The notes under the pieces are model-generated. The model was not told where the DNA came from. It saw only the letters and a list, made by a program, of their open reading frames with translations, and made no database searches. From contig JAOPYI010000044.1 in NCBI GenBank assembly GCA_025964675.1, forward strand, positions 1-64,000: DNA of 64,000 nucleotides, read 5' to 3'. Both the position numbers and the translations under genes were made by a program. The stretch is from Sphaerisporangium sp. (GTDB lineage Bacteria; Actinomycetota; Actinomycetes; Streptosporangiales; Streptosporangiaceae). Below, in pieces: positions 1 through 8,835 of the stretch (position 1 is the stretch's first letter; every line of letters begins with the position of its first letter).

Positions 1-1032
1 CTCGTCGACGCGGTGTTCCGCGAGTGGACCCCGCTGGAGCGGGCCGTGGCCATCGAGCGGCTGTTCGCCGAGGAGCCGATCAGCCTCCGCACGCTGGCCC
101 ACGAGCTGCACGTCGACCGCGACGTGCTCTCGCAGGCGCAGCGGGCGGCCGAGGAACGGGTGCTCCAGTGGCTCCGCTCTCCCGAGTCCACCGCGGTGAC
201 GGGCCACCTGTTCCGGCTCACCGAGTGGCTCGGCGTAGCCGCCACGGAGGACCAGCTCATCGGCGCCGACCCCGCGCACCCCATCCAGCTCCCCTCGCTC
301 GGCACGCCCCTGTGGCGCGTGCTGGTGGCACTCATGCCCGACCGCCGCCTCCAGGACCGATGGCTGGTCGTCGGCGACCTCTCCCGCCTGCGCGAGCGGA
401 CGGCGCAGCTGCTGGGCGACAAGACCTCGGGCGAGGACGCGGCGGAGCTGCTGGCCCAGGTCGGCATCCGCGCCCACTCCGCCCAGGCCTGGATCGACGC
501 GCTGCCGAAGGCCATGACGCGGCAGCTCGAGCCACCGGCCACCAACGGTTTCACACCGCTCCCCCGCCGCACGCCGGGCGCCAACGCGCACCAGATGCGC
601 GGTGGGCTGCCCGTCCCGTCCGTCGCCGATAGGCTGCCCGACGCCCAGACAGCCCTGGCCGCGCTCACCGCGCTGTCGGGTCCCCCCCGGCCCCATCTGG
701 TGCCGGAGCCGCGCGCCGCGACCCACGCGCCGCCGCTGCCGAGCCCCGCCTCAGACCCGCGCCGCTGGCAGCGGATCGACGTCACCAGCGAGCACCTGCG
801 AGGCGAGCCCGTGCCCGTCCCCGAGGGGTACGCCACACAGCTCGGCATGCGCCCGGGCACGCTGCTGTCGGTCACCGGGCCGGGGGACAACGCGGTCGTC
901 CTCGTCTGGCGCGACCGCCAGCCGGTGTTCGACTCGCTCCAGCCGGTGCTGATGCAGCTCAACGCCCGCCCGGGCGACTCGGTGTACGTCACCGTGGACG
1001 GCTACCGCCTGGACGCCCAGCTCACCTCCTGA
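1..1032 (+). CDS. Sigma-factor region 4-like HTH protein, 5' end outside window
   Basis: The reading frame is open from the first base, so the true start lies upstream and only the C-terminal 343 residues or so are visible. The first 50 visible residues read like sigma-70 region 4: an ERAV.IERLF segment, then SLRTLAHELHVDRDVLSQ, which fits the helix-turn-helix that contacts the -35 element, then an ERVLQWL helix. The rest is not a known sigma domain. It holds a Pro/Arg-rich linker and a C-terminal 80-residue region (from about the RRWQRIDVTSE segment) of alternating short hydrophobic strands that resembles a small all-beta domain. Regions 2 and 3 are not in the window, so I cannot tell whether this is a sigma factor or only a sigma-like HTH protein. 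It converges on the GNAT gene downstream, 21 bases away. Confidence 0.6.
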   Translation, partial: LVDAVFREWTPLERAVAIERLFAEEPISLRTLAHELHVDRDVLSQAQRAAEERVLQWLRSPESTAVTGHLFRLTEWLGVAATEDQLIGADPAHPIQLPSLGTPLWRVLVALMPDRRLQDRWLVVGDLSRLRERTAQLLGDKTSGEDAAELLAQVGIRAHSAQAWIDALPKAMTRQLEPPATNGFTPLPRRTPGANAHQMRGGLPVPSVADRLPDAQTALAALTALSGPPRPHLVPEPRAATHAPPLPSPASDPRRWQRIDVTSEHLRGEPVPVPEGYATQLGMRPGTLLSVTGPGDNAVVLVWRDRQPVFDSLQPVLMQLNARPGDSVYVTVDGYRLDAQLTS

Positions 1033-1053
1033 GCCCACGGGCCCGGTCAGGTG

Positions 1054-1503
1054 TCACGTCTGGCGCTCTCCCTGGAGCACCTTGCGGTAGTACGTGCCGG
1101 CGGACTCGTACTGGAGGGCCTGGTAGAACTCCGGGGCTCGCCGGGTGGCCAGGGCGATGTACCCGGCGTCCTGGGAGCGCGCCCAGGTCTCGAACTCCTC
1201 CAGGAGCGCCCGGCCTACCCCGCGCCGGCGGAAGCCGTGCTGGGTCATCGCCTCCTCCACCCAGGCCACGTGGCCGTTGGCGAACAGGGTCAGGTGCACG
1301 AAGCCGAGGAGGTAACCGCGTACGTTGCCGCCCACGACGGCGACCAGGACGAGGGCGTCGGGGTTGCCCAGCAGGAGCGGAAAGGCCGCGTCGAAGGCCG
1401 ACCGCTGCGGGCGGAAGGACAGGGCGAACTCGCGGGCCAGTCCGAAGATCTCCTCGGTGTCCTTCTTGTCGGCCCTCCGCACCAGGAGATCATCAGAAGT
1501 CAT
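1054..1503 (-). CDS. GNAT family N-acetyltransferase
   Basis: A 149-residue single-domain protein. The acetyl-CoA pyrophosphate-binding loop of the GNAT fold is clear: RRRGVGRAL at residues 92-100 matches the Q/RxxGxG/A motif and follows the V-EEAM strand. The C-terminal YIALATRRAPEFYQALQYES segment is the usual strand and helix that end in 'FY...GY'. It would transfer an acetyl group from acetyl-CoA to an amine; the substrate cannot be read from the sequence. The start is ATG at 1503 without a strong Shine-Dalgarno. It stands alone, converging on the sigma-like gene and lying downstream of the SnoaL-like gene on the same strand. Confidence 0.85.
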   Translation of the reverse strand: MTSDDLLVRRADKKDTEEIFGLAREFALSFRPQRSAFDAAFPLLLGNPDALVLVAVVGGNVRGYLLGFVHLTLFANGHVAWVEEAMTQHGFRRRGVGRALLEEFETWARSQDAGYIALATRRAPEFYQALQYESAGTYYRKVLQGERQT

Positions 1504-1558
1504 GAAAAGGACTTTATGGAGTCGATGGCCCGTTCGTCCATTCGCTGGCGCGCCAAGA

Positions 1559-1996
1559 TCAGCGGCGGTGGTCTCCGGGTGAGAGAGAACAGCCTAGCTG
1601 GGCGACGAGCTCGAGCTGGTCGAAGTAGAAGCGATGGGTCGCGATGCGGCCGTCCTCCACGGTCAGGATGGAGCAGCCTCGGATGGCGATCGGGCGGCCG
1701 GTCGCCTCGACCACCTCTCCTCCTGGTATCAGAAAGGGCCCATTATGGGTGCCGGTGACCGTGAACTCCATGACGCACGTGTCGCCGCAGACGACTTCCG
1801 CCGAGGGGGTCATCATCGCGTCCGGGAACGCCTCCAGGAACGCGGCGTGGTACGAGGCGATCTCGTCCCCGCCCTCCGCGACCCCGCCAGGAGAGACCGA
1901 CACACCCCGCGCGCCGTAGCACCCGGTGATCCCTTCGAGATCATGGTTGTCGTAGGCCTCTTTCAGCCGGTACGTGACTTCCCGAACATCCGACAT
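1559..1996 (-). CDS. SnoaL-like (NTF2 fold) domain protein
   Basis: A 145-residue protein with the plan of the SnoaL/NTF2-like superfamily: an N-terminal helix (VTYRLKEAYDNHDLEGI), 'CYGARGVSVSPG', then a helix carrying YHAAFLEAFPDA and strands with EFTVTGTHNGPF and the closing HRFYFDQLELVAQLG. Members are small cone-shaped proteins that bind or isomerise hydrophobic ligands; many are uncharacterised and I cannot assign a substrate. The frame opens further upstream, but I chose ATG at 1996 because AAAGGG precedes it by a suitable distance and the fold begins at once. It may be cotranscribed with the GNAT gene, 55 bases downstream. Confidence 0.75.
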   Translation of the reverse strand: MSDVREVTYRLKEAYDNHDLEGITGCYGARGVSVSPGGVAEGGDEIASYHAAFLEAFPDAMMTPSAEVVCGDTCVMEFTVTGTHNGPFLIPGGEVVEATGRPIAIRGCSILTVEDGRIATHRFYFDQLELVAQLGCSLSPGDHRR

Positions 1997-2136
1997 CGCG
2001 ACGACCCTTTCTCTCAACCGGGATCGGCGAAGGATCGCGACCGGCTCGGCCGCCCCTGCCAATGCTCCCTTTCTGCACGATAGCTCAGGTCAAAGGGGAG
2101 GCACGAAGGCGGCAAGCGAGTGCGGTGTGTCCACGA

Positions 2137-2165
2137 CCGCCGGCGGGGCGGCGGCCGCCCGGCGG
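2137..2165 (-). terminator. GC-rich hairpin downstream of the leucine-catabolism operon
   Basis: About 45 bases beyond the acyl-CoA dehydrogenase stop lies an almost continuous run of CCG/CGG units that can fold into an imperfect stem (CCGCCGG / CCGGCGG-type arms with a bulge). There is no T-run, as is common in actinomycetes. Its position fits a terminator for the minus-strand operon, but the low complexity makes the assignment weak. Confidence 0.3.
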
Positions 2166-2209
2166 CGCCGGCTCCGTCGTACCCGCCGCGAGGGCACGTG
2201 AACGCCGCG

Positions 2210-3367
2210 CTAGGCGGGCATGCCGAGCTGGCGGGCGATGAGCATGCGCTGAACCTCGCTGGTGCCCTCGCCGATCTCCAGGATCTTGGCGTCGCGGTAG
2301 AAGCGCCCGACCGGGTACTCGTTCATGAAGCCGTAGCCGCCGAAGATCTGCGTGGCGTCGCGGGCGTTGTCCATCGCCGCGTTGGAGCTCACCAGCTTGG
2401 CGATGGCGGCCTCCTTCTTGAACGGCTCCCCCGCGAGCATCTTCTCAGCGGCGTGGTAGTAGGAAAGGCGCGCGGTGTGGGCCCGCACCTCCATGTCGGC
2501 GACCTTGAACTGGATGGCCTGGTAGCGCCCGATCGGCAGGCCGAACGCCGTGCGCTCCCGGACGTACCGCAGGCTCTCGTCGACGCAGCCCTGCGCGAGC
2601 CCCACCGAGAGCGCGGCGATGGCGATCCGGCCCTCGTCCAGGGTCTGGAGGAACTGCGCGTATCCCCGGCCCCGCTCACCGAGCAGGTTGGCGGCGGGCA
2701 CCCGGCAGTCGCTGAACGACAGCTCCCGGGTGTCGGAGGCCGACCAGCCCACCTTGGAGTACTTCTTGGAGACCGTGAACCCGGGCGTGCCGGAGGGCAC
2801 CAGGATCGTCGAGATCTCCGGCCCCCCGGTGTCCTCACGCCGCCCGGTGATGGCGGCGACGGCGACGAACCCGGTGATGTCGGTGCCCGAGTTGGTGATG
2901 AAGGCCTTCGAGCCGTTGATCATCCACTCGTCCCCGTCCAGCACCGCCGTGGTCCGCATGCCGCCCGGCACGTCGGTGCCGCCGCCGGGCTCGGTCAGGC
3001 CGAAGGCGCCAAGTGTCTCGCCACAGGTCAGCCGGGGAAGCCACTCGGCCTTCTGCTCCCGCGTGCCGAACCGGTAGACCGGCATCGTGCCGAGCGACAC
3101 CGCCGCCTCGAGCGTGATGGCCACCGAGGAGTCGACGCGGGCGAGCTCCTCGAGCGCGAGGCAGAGGGCGAAGTAGTCGCCGCCCATGCCACCGTGCTCC
3201 TCAGGGATCGGCAGCCCGAAAAGCCCCATGCGCCCCATCTGAGAGACGAGGTCGTACGGGAACGCGCAGCGCTCGTAGTAGTCGCCGATCACCGGCGCCA
3301 CCACGTCCCGTGCGAACTCCTCGACGGTCTCTCGCAACGCCTCGTACTCGTCATTGAGCCGGTGCAT
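2210..3367 (-). CDS. Acyl-CoA dehydrogenase (short/branched-chain type)
   Basis: A 385-residue flavoprotein of the acyl-CoA dehydrogenase family, last gene of the carboxylase/HMG-CoA lyase operon, where an isovaleryl-CoA or branched-chain acyl-CoA dehydrogenase is expected in leucine breakdown. The hallmarks are FGLTEPGGGTD (FAD/acyl loop), the SRG/WSASDTRELSF segment, ATQIFGGYGF and the C-terminal GEGTSEVQR. That last motif carries a Glu at about residue 367, the catalytic-base position of medium- and short-chain enzymes. Human-type isovaleryl-CoA dehydrogenase has a small residue there, so substrate range may be broader. I chose ATG at 3367 over GTG at 3373 because GAGGAG sits 5 bases before the ATG and directly abuts the GTG. 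It starts 3 bases after the HMG-CoA lyase stop. Confidence 0.92.
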   Translation of the reverse strand: MHRLNDEYEALRETVEEFARDVVAPVIGDYYERCAFPYDLVSQMGRMGLFGLPIPEEHGGMGGDYFALCLALEELARVDSSVAITLEAAVSLGTMPVYRFGTREQKAEWLPRLTCGETLGAFGLTEPGGGTDVPGGMRTTAVLDGDEWMINGSKAFITNSGTDITGFVAVAAITGRREDTGGPEISTILVPSGTPGFTVSKKYSKVGWSASDTRELSFSDCRVPAANLLGERGRGYAQFLQTLDEGRIAIAALSVGLAQGCVDESLRYVRERTAFGLPIGRYQAIQFKVADMEVRAHTARLSYYHAAEKMLAGEPFKKEAAIAKLVSSNAAMDNARDATQIFGGYGFMNEYPVGRFYRDAKILEIGEGTSEVQRMLIARQLGMPA

Positions 3368-3369
3368 GC

Positions 3370-4368
3370 TCACTCCTCTTCTTCGGCCGGGCGTTCGCCC
3401 GCCGGGCCTTCGCCCTCGGGCACTTCATCGGCCGGGCCTTCCTTGGCCAGGGCCTGGACGACGCGGGAGGGGCTCGGGCGGCCCAGCTCCCGGGCGAGCC
3501 AGACGCTGGTCGCGACCAGTGATTCCAAGTCGACGCCGGTCTCCACGCCGAGCCCGGAGAGCATCCACACCAGGTCCTCGGTCGCGAGATTGCCGGTGGC
3601 GCTCTTGGCGTACGGGCAGCCTCCGATGCCTCCGGTGGAGGCGTCCACGACGGTCACCCCGGCCCGCAGTGCGCTGAGGGTGTTGGCCAGGGCCTGGCCG
3701 TAGGTGTCATGGAAGTGCACGGCGAGCCGCTCCGGGCCCACCCCGGCCTCCGCGAATGCGGCGAGAAGGGCGGTGACGTGCCCGGGGGTGCCGACCCCGA
3801 TGGTGTCGCCGAGGGACAGCTGCGAGCAGCCGAGGTCGAGCAGCCTCCTGCCGTGCCGGACGACCTGGGCGACCGGCACCGGCCCCTCCCATGGGTCGCC
3901 GAAGCACATCGACAGGTACGCCCGGACGGCGAGGCCGTTCTCCCGGGCACGCTCGACGACCGGCGTGAACATCTCGATCGAGCCGTCCACGCTGCGGTTG
4001 AGGTTCCGCTGGGCGAACGTCTCGGTGGCGCTGCCGAAGATCGCGATATCGGTGACGCCGAGGCCGAGCGCGCGGTCCAGGCCCCGCTCGTTGGGGACCA
4101 GCACCGGGTAGCGGACCCCAGGCACCCGTTCCATCCGCCTCAGCAGTTCCTCGGCGTCCGCGAGCTGCGGCACCCACTTCGGGTGCACGAAGCTGGTCGT
4201 CTCGATGGTGGTCAGCCCCGCCTCGGCGAGCCGCGCGACGAACTCCGTCTTGACGCCGACGGGAAGGATCACCGGCTCGTTCTGCAGGCCGTCCCTTGGC
4301 CCGACCTCGTAGATCGTCACCCGGTCCGGCAGCCCGTCCATCGGGGCCTCGAACGGCGTGCGAATCAT
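3370..4368 (-). CDS. Hydroxymethylglutaryl-CoA lyase
   Basis: A 332-residue TIM-barrel enzyme that cleaves HMG-CoA to acetyl-CoA and acetoacetate, the last step of leucine degradation. The family motifs are intact: [10 protein letters not shown] at residues 22-31 (metal-binding Asp), metal-ligand HFHD at 218-221, and the signature GGIGGCPYA with the catalytic Cys at 251. ATG at 4368 overlaps the biotin-carboxylase stop (ATGA), so translation is coupled. A Pro/Glu-rich tail of some 25 residues ending in EEEE follows the barrel and is unusual for the family. Its order between the carboxylase alpha subunit and the acyl-CoA dehydrogenase supports a leucine-catabolism role. Confidence 0.95.
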   Translation of the reverse strand: MIRTPFEAPMDGLPDRVTIYEVGPRDGLQNEPVILPVGVKTEFVARLAEAGLTTIETTSFVHPKWVPQLADAEELLRRMERVPGVRYPVLVPNERGLDRALGLGVTDIAIFGSATETFAQRNLNRSVDGSIEMFTPVVERARENGLAVRAYLSMCFGDPWEGPVPVAQVVRHGRRLLDLGCSQLSLGDTIGVGTPGHVTALLAAFAEAGVGPERLAVHFHDTYGQALANTLSALRAGVTVVDASTGGIGGCPYAKSATGNLATEDLVWMLSGLGVETGVDLESLVATSVWLARELGRPSPSRVVQALAKEGPADEVPEGEGPAGERPAEEEE

Positions 4369-6434
4369 GACCCTCCCCCGTCCGTGAGCGTGTCGATGGC
4401 CGCGCCCGGGGACGTCGCCTCGTCCTCGTCCCGTACGACGGCGAGCACGGCGTCCATGTCGACCGGCTGGCCGGCACGTACGGGAAGCTCGGCGACGACG
4501 CCGCCGGTGGGGGCGGTGACGGTGTGCTCCATCTTCATCGCCTCGACGATCAGCAACGGCTGGCCCTCGGTGACCCGCTCCCCGGGAACGACCTTGACCA
4601 GGAGCACGGTGCCCGGCATCGGGCTGCGGACCACTCCGTCGCCCGTACGACCGGCGCCGGCGCGGTCACCGGGATCCCCTGGCACGTGCGGGGTGATCGC
4701 CCACGATCTGCCGTCCCGGCCGAGCCACACCGACTGTCCGTCCAAAGCGCAGGCGAAGTGGGACGTCACCCCGTCCAGCGTCACGAGCGCGTCACCCCCG
4801 TCCCAGGCGAGCGCGGCCCCGGTCGCGAAAGAATCACCGCCCTCACGAGAGAGCGCGGCCCCGGGCGGAGGCTCACCCTGGAGCACCTCGCAACCCCGCG
4901 CGGGAAGGCCGCGCACCTTGACGGCGGCCGTCTCGCCCCGTGCCGACAGGAGCCAGGTGGTCCAGGCGGGCTCGCCGACCCGCCACCCGTCCGGCACGTC
5001 CCACGGGTCGTCGCCGGCGTTCGAGACGAGCCGGTCCTGCAGGACCAGCCCCGCGGCGGCGAGCACGTCGGCCGGCAGGGCTTCGGAGCCGTAGGCGGCG
5101 TCCAGCAGCGCGTCGAGACGCTGGTCGATCAGGCCCGTGCCGAGGTTCCCCGCCGCCACGTCGGGGTCGGCGAGCAGCGCCCGCAGGAACGCGATGTTGG
5201 TCGTCACCCCGAGCACGGTCGTCGCGCGGAGCGCCGAGTCCAGCCGCCGCAGCGCGCCCTCCCGGTCCGGGCCCCAGGCGATCACCTTGGAAAGCATCGG
5301 GTCGTACTCGCTGCCGACGACCGTGCCGACCTGGAGCCCCGAGTCCACCCGCACGTCGGGGTCGGCGCCGGGTTCCGCGAGCGCGAGGACCCGCCCCCCC
5401 GTGGGGAGGAAGTCCCGCGCGGGGTCTTCGGCGTACACGCGCGCCTCGACGGCGTGGCCGCGCAGCCGAACGTCGTCCTGCGACAGCGGCAGCGGCTCCC
5501 CCGCGGCCACGCGGAGCTGGAGCTCCACAAGGTCGAGGCCGGTGACCAGCTCGGTGACCGGGTGCTCGACCTGGAGGCGGGTGTTCATCTCGATGAAGTA
5601 GCGCGGGTGCCCGGGCGCGTCGCCGGAGACGATGAACTCGACGGTTCCCGCGCCGACGTACCCGACGGACCTCGCGGCCCTGACCGCTTCCTCTCCCATG
5701 CCGCGCCGCGTGTCCTCGTCCAGCAGCGGCGACGGGGCCTCCTCGATGATCTTCTGGTGGCGGCGCTGGAGGCTGCACTCACGCTCGCCGAGGTGGATCA
5801 CGTTGCCGTGCGCGTCGGCCAGCACCTGGATCTCGATGTGCCGCGGATCGTCGACGTACCGCTCGACCAGCAGCGTGGCGTCGCCGAACGCGGCGGCGGC
5901 CGTACGTCTGGCCGACTCGATGGCCTCGGGCATCTCCCGCGGCGAGCGCACGACCAGCATGCCCTTGCCGCCGCCACCCGCCGAGGGCTTGATCAGCACG
6001 GGGAAGCCGACGCGCCGGGCGATCTCCTCCAGGTCGCCGGGCTCCGCGCCGCCGGGGACCACGGGGACCCCCGCCGCCTCCACGGTCGCCTTGGCCCGGA
6101 TCTTGTCGCCCATCGTCTCGACCGCCTCGGGCGGCGGCCCGACGAACACCAGGCCCTCCCGCGCGCAGCGCCGCGCGAACGCGGTGTTCTCGGCCAGGAA
6201 CCCGTAGCCCGGGTGCACGGCCTGGGCCCCGCTCAGCCTGGCGGCGGCGACGACCTGCTCGATGTCGAGATAGCCGGAGGCCAGCCGTACGGCCGCGTCG
6301 GCCTCGCGGACGTGCCGGGAGCCCGCGTCGGCGTCGCTGTACACGGCGACGGACCTGACGCCGAGCCGGCGCAGGGTCTTGATGACGCGGAGCGCGATCT
6401 CGCCCCGGTTGGCGACAAGAACGGTGTCGAACAT
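4365..6434 (-). CDS. Biotin carboxylase/BCCP subunit of acyl-CoA (methylcrotonyl-CoA-type) carboxylase
   Basis: A 689-residue alpha subunit that carboxylates its own biotin with ATP and bicarbonate. The N-terminal biotin-carboxylase part begins with [16 protein letters not shown], has the glycine-rich ATP loop SAGGGGKGM, and the [11 protein letters not shown] and [14 protein letters not shown] motifs. The C-terminal biotinyl domain carries EAMKMEH with the biotinylated Lys at about 634. Length suits a two-domain 3-methylcrotonyl-CoA or propionyl-CoA carboxylase alpha chain, and the neighbours favour methylcrotonyl-CoA. The frame runs far upstream, but ATG at 6434, two bases after the carboxyltransferase stop, matches the conserved N-terminus. 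It overlaps HMG-CoA lyase by ATGA. Confidence 0.95.
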   Translation of the reverse strand: MFDTVLVANRGEIALRVIKTLRRLGVRSVAVYSDADAGSRHVREADAAVRLASGYLDIEQVVAAARLSGAQAVHPGYGFLAENTAFARRCAREGLVFVGPPPEAVETMGDKIRAKATVEAAGVPVVPGGAEPGDLEEIARRVGFPVLIKPSAGGGGKGMLVVRSPREMPEAIESARRTAAAAFGDATLLVERYVDDPRHIEIQVLADAHGNVIHLGERECSLQRRHQKIIEEAPSPLLDEDTRRGMGEEAVRAARSVGYVGAGTVEFIVSGDAPGHPRYFIEMNTRLQVEHPVTELVTGLDLVELQLRVAAGEPLPLSQDDVRLRGHAVEARVYAEDPARDFLPTGGRVLALAEPGADPDVRVDSGLQVGTVVGSEYDPMLSKVIAWGPDREGALRRLDSALRATTVLGVTTNIAFLRALLADPDVAAGNLGTGLIDQRLDALLDAAYGSEALPADVLAAAGLVLQDRLVSNAGDDPWDVPDGWRVGEPAWTTWLLSARGETAAVKVRGLPARGCEVLQGEPPPGAALSREGGDSFATGAALAWDGGDALVTLDGVTSHFACALDGQSVWLGRDGRSWAITPHVPGDPGDRAGAGRTGDGVVRSPMPGTVLLVKVVPGERVTEGQPLLIVEAMKMEHTVTAPTGGVVAELPVRAGQPVDMDAVLAVVRDEDEATSPGAAIDTLTDGGGS

Positions 6435-6436
6435 GA

Positions 6437-8017
6437 TCACATCCGGAAGACGCCGTAGCCGATGGGGTCGAGGGGGGCGTTGGCCGCCGCGGAGAGGGCC
6501 AGCCCGAGCACGGTGCGGGTGTCGATCGGATCGATCACACCGTCGTCCCACAGCCGCGCGGTGGAGTAGTAGGGATTGCCCTGCTCCTCGTACCGGTCGC
6601 GGATCGCGCGCTTGAACTCCGCGTCGTCCTCCCCGCCGGGACGTACGGTGGCCAGCACGTTGGCCGCCTGCTCGCCGCCCATGACCGAGATGCGGGCGTT
6701 GGGCCACATCCACAGGAAGCGCGGGGAGTACGCCCGTCCCGCCATCGCGTAGTTGCCCGCCCCGAACGACCCGCCGACGACGACGGTGAGCTTCGGAACC
6801 CGGGCGCACGAAACGGCCGTGACCATCTTGGCGCCGTGCTTGGCGATGCCCCCGGACTCGTAGGCGCGGCCCACCATGAACCCGCTGATGTTCTGCAGGA
6901 AGACCAGGGGGATCTTCCGCTGATCGCACAGCTCGATGAAGTGGGCCCCCTTCAGCGCGGACTCGCTGAACAGGATGCCGTTGTTGGCGACGATCCCCAC
7001 GGGGTGCCCGTGGATGTGCGCGAAGCCGGTGACCAGCGTGGGGCCGTACTCGGCCTTGAACTCAAGGAAACGGCTGCCGTCGGCGATCCGGCCGATGACC
7101 TCGCGCACGTCGTACGGCGTGCGGGTGTCGGCGGGCACGATGCCGTACAGGTCGCGGGGGTCGTGCAGCGGCTCCTCGGGCCGGGCCCGGTCCCAGGGGA
7201 CGGGGCTCCTCGGCGCGAGCGTCGCGACGATGTCGCGGACGATGGAGAGCGCGTGGGCGTCGTCCTCGGCCAGGTGGTCGGTGACCCCGCTGACCCGGGC
7301 GTGCACGTCGCCGCCGCCGAGCTCCTCGGCCGTGACCTCCTCGCCGGTGGCGGCCTTCACCAGCGGCGGGCCGCCCAGGAAGATCGTGCCCTGGTTCCTG
7401 ACGATGACCGCCTCGTCGCTCATGGCCGGCACATACGCGCCTCCGGCCGTGCAGGAGCCCAGCACGGCGGCGATCTGCGGGATGCCGTGCCGCGACATGG
7501 TGGCCTGGTTGTAGAAGATGCGCCCGAAGTGCTCGCGGTCGGGGAAGACCTCGTCCTGGAGGGGCAGGAACGCGCCGCCGGAGTCGACCAGGTAGACACA
7601 CGGCAGGTTGTTGTGGAGGGCGACCTCCTGAGCGCGCAGGTGCTTCTTCACCGTGAGCGGGTAGTAGGTGCCGCCCTTCACGGTCGCGTCGTTGGCGACG
7701 ATCACGCATTCCCTGCCGCTGACCCGGCCGACCCCGGTGATGATCCCGGCCGCGGGCGCCTCGTCGCCGTACAGCCCGGTGGCGGCCAGGGGCGAGAGCT
7801 CCAGGAAGCGGGAGCCTGGGTCGAGCAGTGTGCCGACGCGGTCACGGGGCAGAAGCTTGCCGCGCTCGACGTGCCGCACGCGGGAGCGCTCGGTGCCGCC
7901 CAGGGCCGCCACCGCCAGCCGTTCGCGCAGCTCGGCGGCCAGGCGCTCGTTGACGTCGGCGTTGCGCTTGAACTCCTCGCCGCCCGGGCCGGCCACCGTA
8001 CGGAGCACAGGGGCCAT
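6437..8017 (-). CDS. Carboxyltransferase (beta) subunit, methylcrotonyl-CoA carboxylase type
   Basis: A 526-residue carboxyltransferase of the crotonase superfamily that moves CO2 from biotin to the acyl-CoA. Features typical of MCC beta are [35 protein letters not shown] and [14 protein letters not shown] in the N-terminal half, and [14 protein letters not shown] and [16 protein letters not shown] in the C-terminal half. Methylcrotonyl-CoA specificity is inferred from these and from the HMG-CoA lyase neighbour. ATG at 8017 is preceded by GGGAGG at good spacing, so I prefer it to the longer frame. First gene of the operon; its promoter lies among two operator-like palindromes shared with the divergent TetR gene. 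Confidence 0.95.
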   Translation of the reverse strand: MAPVLRTVAGPGGEEFKRNADVNERLAAELRERLAVAALGGTERSRVRHVERGKLLPRDRVGTLLDPGSRFLELSPLAATGLYGDEAPAAGIITGVGRVSGRECVIVANDATVKGGTYYPLTVKKHLRAQEVALHNNLPCVYLVDSGGAFLPLQDEVFPDREHFGRIFYNQATMSRHGIPQIAAVLGSCTAGGAYVPAMSDEAVIVRNQGTIFLGGPPLVKAATGEEVTAEELGGGDVHARVSGVTDHLAEDDAHALSIVRDIVATLAPRSPVPWDRARPEEPLHDPRDLYGIVPADTRTPYDVREVIGRIADGSRFLEFKAEYGPTLVTGFAHIHGHPVGIVANNGILFSESALKGAHFIELCDQRKIPLVFLQNISGFMVGRAYESGGIAKHGAKMVTAVSCARVPKLTVVVGGSFGAGNYAMAGRAYSPRFLWMWPNARISVMGGEQAANVLATVRPGGEDDAEFKRAIRDRYEEQGNPYYSTARLWDDGVIDPIDTRTVLGLALSAAANAPLDPIGYGVFRM

Positions 8018-8035
8018 GACGCACACCTCCCAGCG

Positions 8036-8051
8036 GTTAACGTTCGCTAAC
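8036..8051. promoter_or_regulatory. TetR operator-like palindrome, proximal to carboxylase operon
   Basis: The sequence GTTAACGTTCGCTAAC is an inverted repeat with 6 of 8 half-site positions matched (GTTAaCGt / GTTAgCGa). It lies downstream of the predicted -10 of the carboxylase promoter, so a bound repressor would block elongation. It shares the GTTA half-site core with a second palindrome 28 bases away, centre to centre. Assignment to the adjacent TetR protein is an inference from position. Confidence 0.6.
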
Positions 8052-8061
8052 ACCGCCCTGG

Positions 8062-8090
8062 ATGTTAGTCATCATTAACCCGTTCGTCTA
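8062..8090 (-). promoter_or_regulatory. Predicted promoter of the leucine-catabolism operon
   Basis: On the minus strand TAGACG (rc of 8085-8090) and TAACAT (rc of 8062-8067) are separated by exactly 17 bases and resemble a sigma-70/HrdB-type promoter. The -10 lies inside the distal operator palindrome, which fits repression by the TetR protein. The leader to the ATG would be about 40 bases. Confidence 0.5.
8064..8079. promoter_or_regulatory. TetR operator-like palindrome, distal site
   Basis: GTTAGTCATCATTAAC is an inverted repeat with 6 of 8 half-site positions matched and GTTA/TAAC ends identical to those of the palindrome at 8036-8051. It overlaps the predicted -10 and spacer of the carboxylase promoter and lies about 24 bases before the TetR start, so it could also serve autoregulation. 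Confidence 0.55.
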
Positions 8091-8102
8091 CCATTGCCGG
8101 TC

Positions 8103-8699
8103 ATGACCGTTGTGCGGACTCCTACCCGCGTTCCGAGCCCTCGCCGCAGGGAGATCCTGGATGCCGCCGCCGGGCTGTTCGCGGCCCGGGGGTTCCACGG
8201 GGTGTCGATCGAGGAGATCGGCGGCGCGGTCGGCATATCGGGGCCCGCGCTGTACCGCCACTTCAGCGGCAAGGATTCCCTTCTTTCGGAGATGCTGCTC
8301 GACATCAGCGAGCGTCTGCGCACCTCGGCGGTGGAGCGGGTCACGGGAGCGTCTCATGGCGGCGAGGCCCTCGACGCGCTGATCAGCGGCCAGATCGAGT
8401 TCGCGCTCGACCACCCCGCGCTGATCACCGTGCACGACCGCGAGCTGGGCAACGTGCCCGAACCTGCCCGGCGGCAGATCAGGCGACTCCAGCGGCTGTA
8501 CGTCGAGGAGTGGGTCACCGTCATGACCGAGTTGTACCCGGGGGTGCGTCCGCCGGTGCTGCGCGCCGCCACGCACGCGGTCTTCGGGCTGCTGAACTCC
8601 ACCCCGCACAGCGCCGGGGAGCTGGCACGGGACGCCATGGCCACCCTCCTGCACCGCATGGCCCTCGTCGCCTTGGCCAGCCTGGTTAACGAGCCCTAA
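8103..8699 (+). CDS. TetR family transcriptional regulator, probable repressor of the adjacent carboxylase operon
   Basis: A 198-residue TetR protein. The N-terminal HTH is canonical: RREILDAAAGLFAARGFHG, then VSIEEIGGAVGISGPALYRHFSGKDSLL, matching the TetR signature through YRHF. The C-terminal ligand domain (about residues 60-198) is helical, with a TetR_C-type ending; a bound acyl-CoA intermediate is a plausible inducer but cannot be read from sequence. It is divergent from the methylcrotonyl-type carboxylase gene, with 85 bases and two GTTA-type palindromes between, the usual layout of a local repressor. I chose ATG at 8103; a TTG 9 bases upstream is in frame. No clear Shine-Dalgarno is visible. 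Confidence 0.88.
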   Translation: MTVVRTPTRVPSPRRREILDAAAGLFAARGFHGVSIEEIGGAVGISGPALYRHFSGKDSLLSEMLLDISERLRTSAVERVTGASHGGEALDALISGQIEFALDHPALITVHDRELGNVPEPARRQIRRLQRLYVEEWVTVMTELYPGVRPPVLRAATHAVFGLLNSTPHSAGELARDAMATLLHRMALVALASLVNEP

Positions 8700-8707
8700 C
8701 CCCGAGA

Positions 8708-8725
8708 CGGCCCTCTTCTGGGCCG
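8708..8725 (+). terminator. Short hairpin after the TetR gene
   Basis: CGGCCC, a six-base loop and GGGCCG form a perfect 6-bp stem 8 bases beyond the TetR stop. There is no T-run. Weak, but placed where a terminator would be expected. Confidence 0.35.
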
Positions 8726-8774
8726 CGATCCCGCTACGCCTGACTCACACTTCCGCCATGCCCGGATATAGGAC

Positions 8775-8803
8775 TTGCTCTGCAAACTATCTAGATATAT
8801 CTT
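8775..8803 (+). promoter_or_regulatory. Promoter of the PadR-ABC exporter operon
   Basis: TTGCTC at 8775-8780 and TATCTT at 8798-8803 are separated by exactly 17 bases. The left operator box fills the spacer and the right box covers the predicted start of transcription, a textbook repressible arrangement. Confidence 0.6.
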
Positions 8804-8821
8804 TCATGTATCTAGATAGTT
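8785..8821. promoter_or_regulatory. PadR operator: perfect 13-bp inverted repeat made of two TATCTAGATA boxes
   Basis: AACTATCTAGATA (8785-8797) and its exact reverse complement TATCTAGATAGTT (8809-8821) flank an 11-base spacer. Each arm contains the self-complementary decamer TATCTAGATA, with centres 21 bases apart, two helical turns, so two PadR dimers could bind the same face of DNA. It is strikingly AT-rich for this genome and lies just before the PadR start. Confidence 0.75.
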
Positions 8822-8835
8822 GGAAGGTGGCTGAG

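Noticed and set aside
4524-6458. 644-codon plus-strand open frame opposite the carboxylase alpha gene
   Set aside because: High GC forces long antisense frames; the product is low-complexity Arg/Gly/His-rich and the minus-strand protein is a clear carboxylase.
8758-8835. Upstream ATG for the PadR gene adding 26 residues
   Set aside because: The added codons run through the operator and promoter, and the strong Shine-Dalgarno belongs to ATG 8836.
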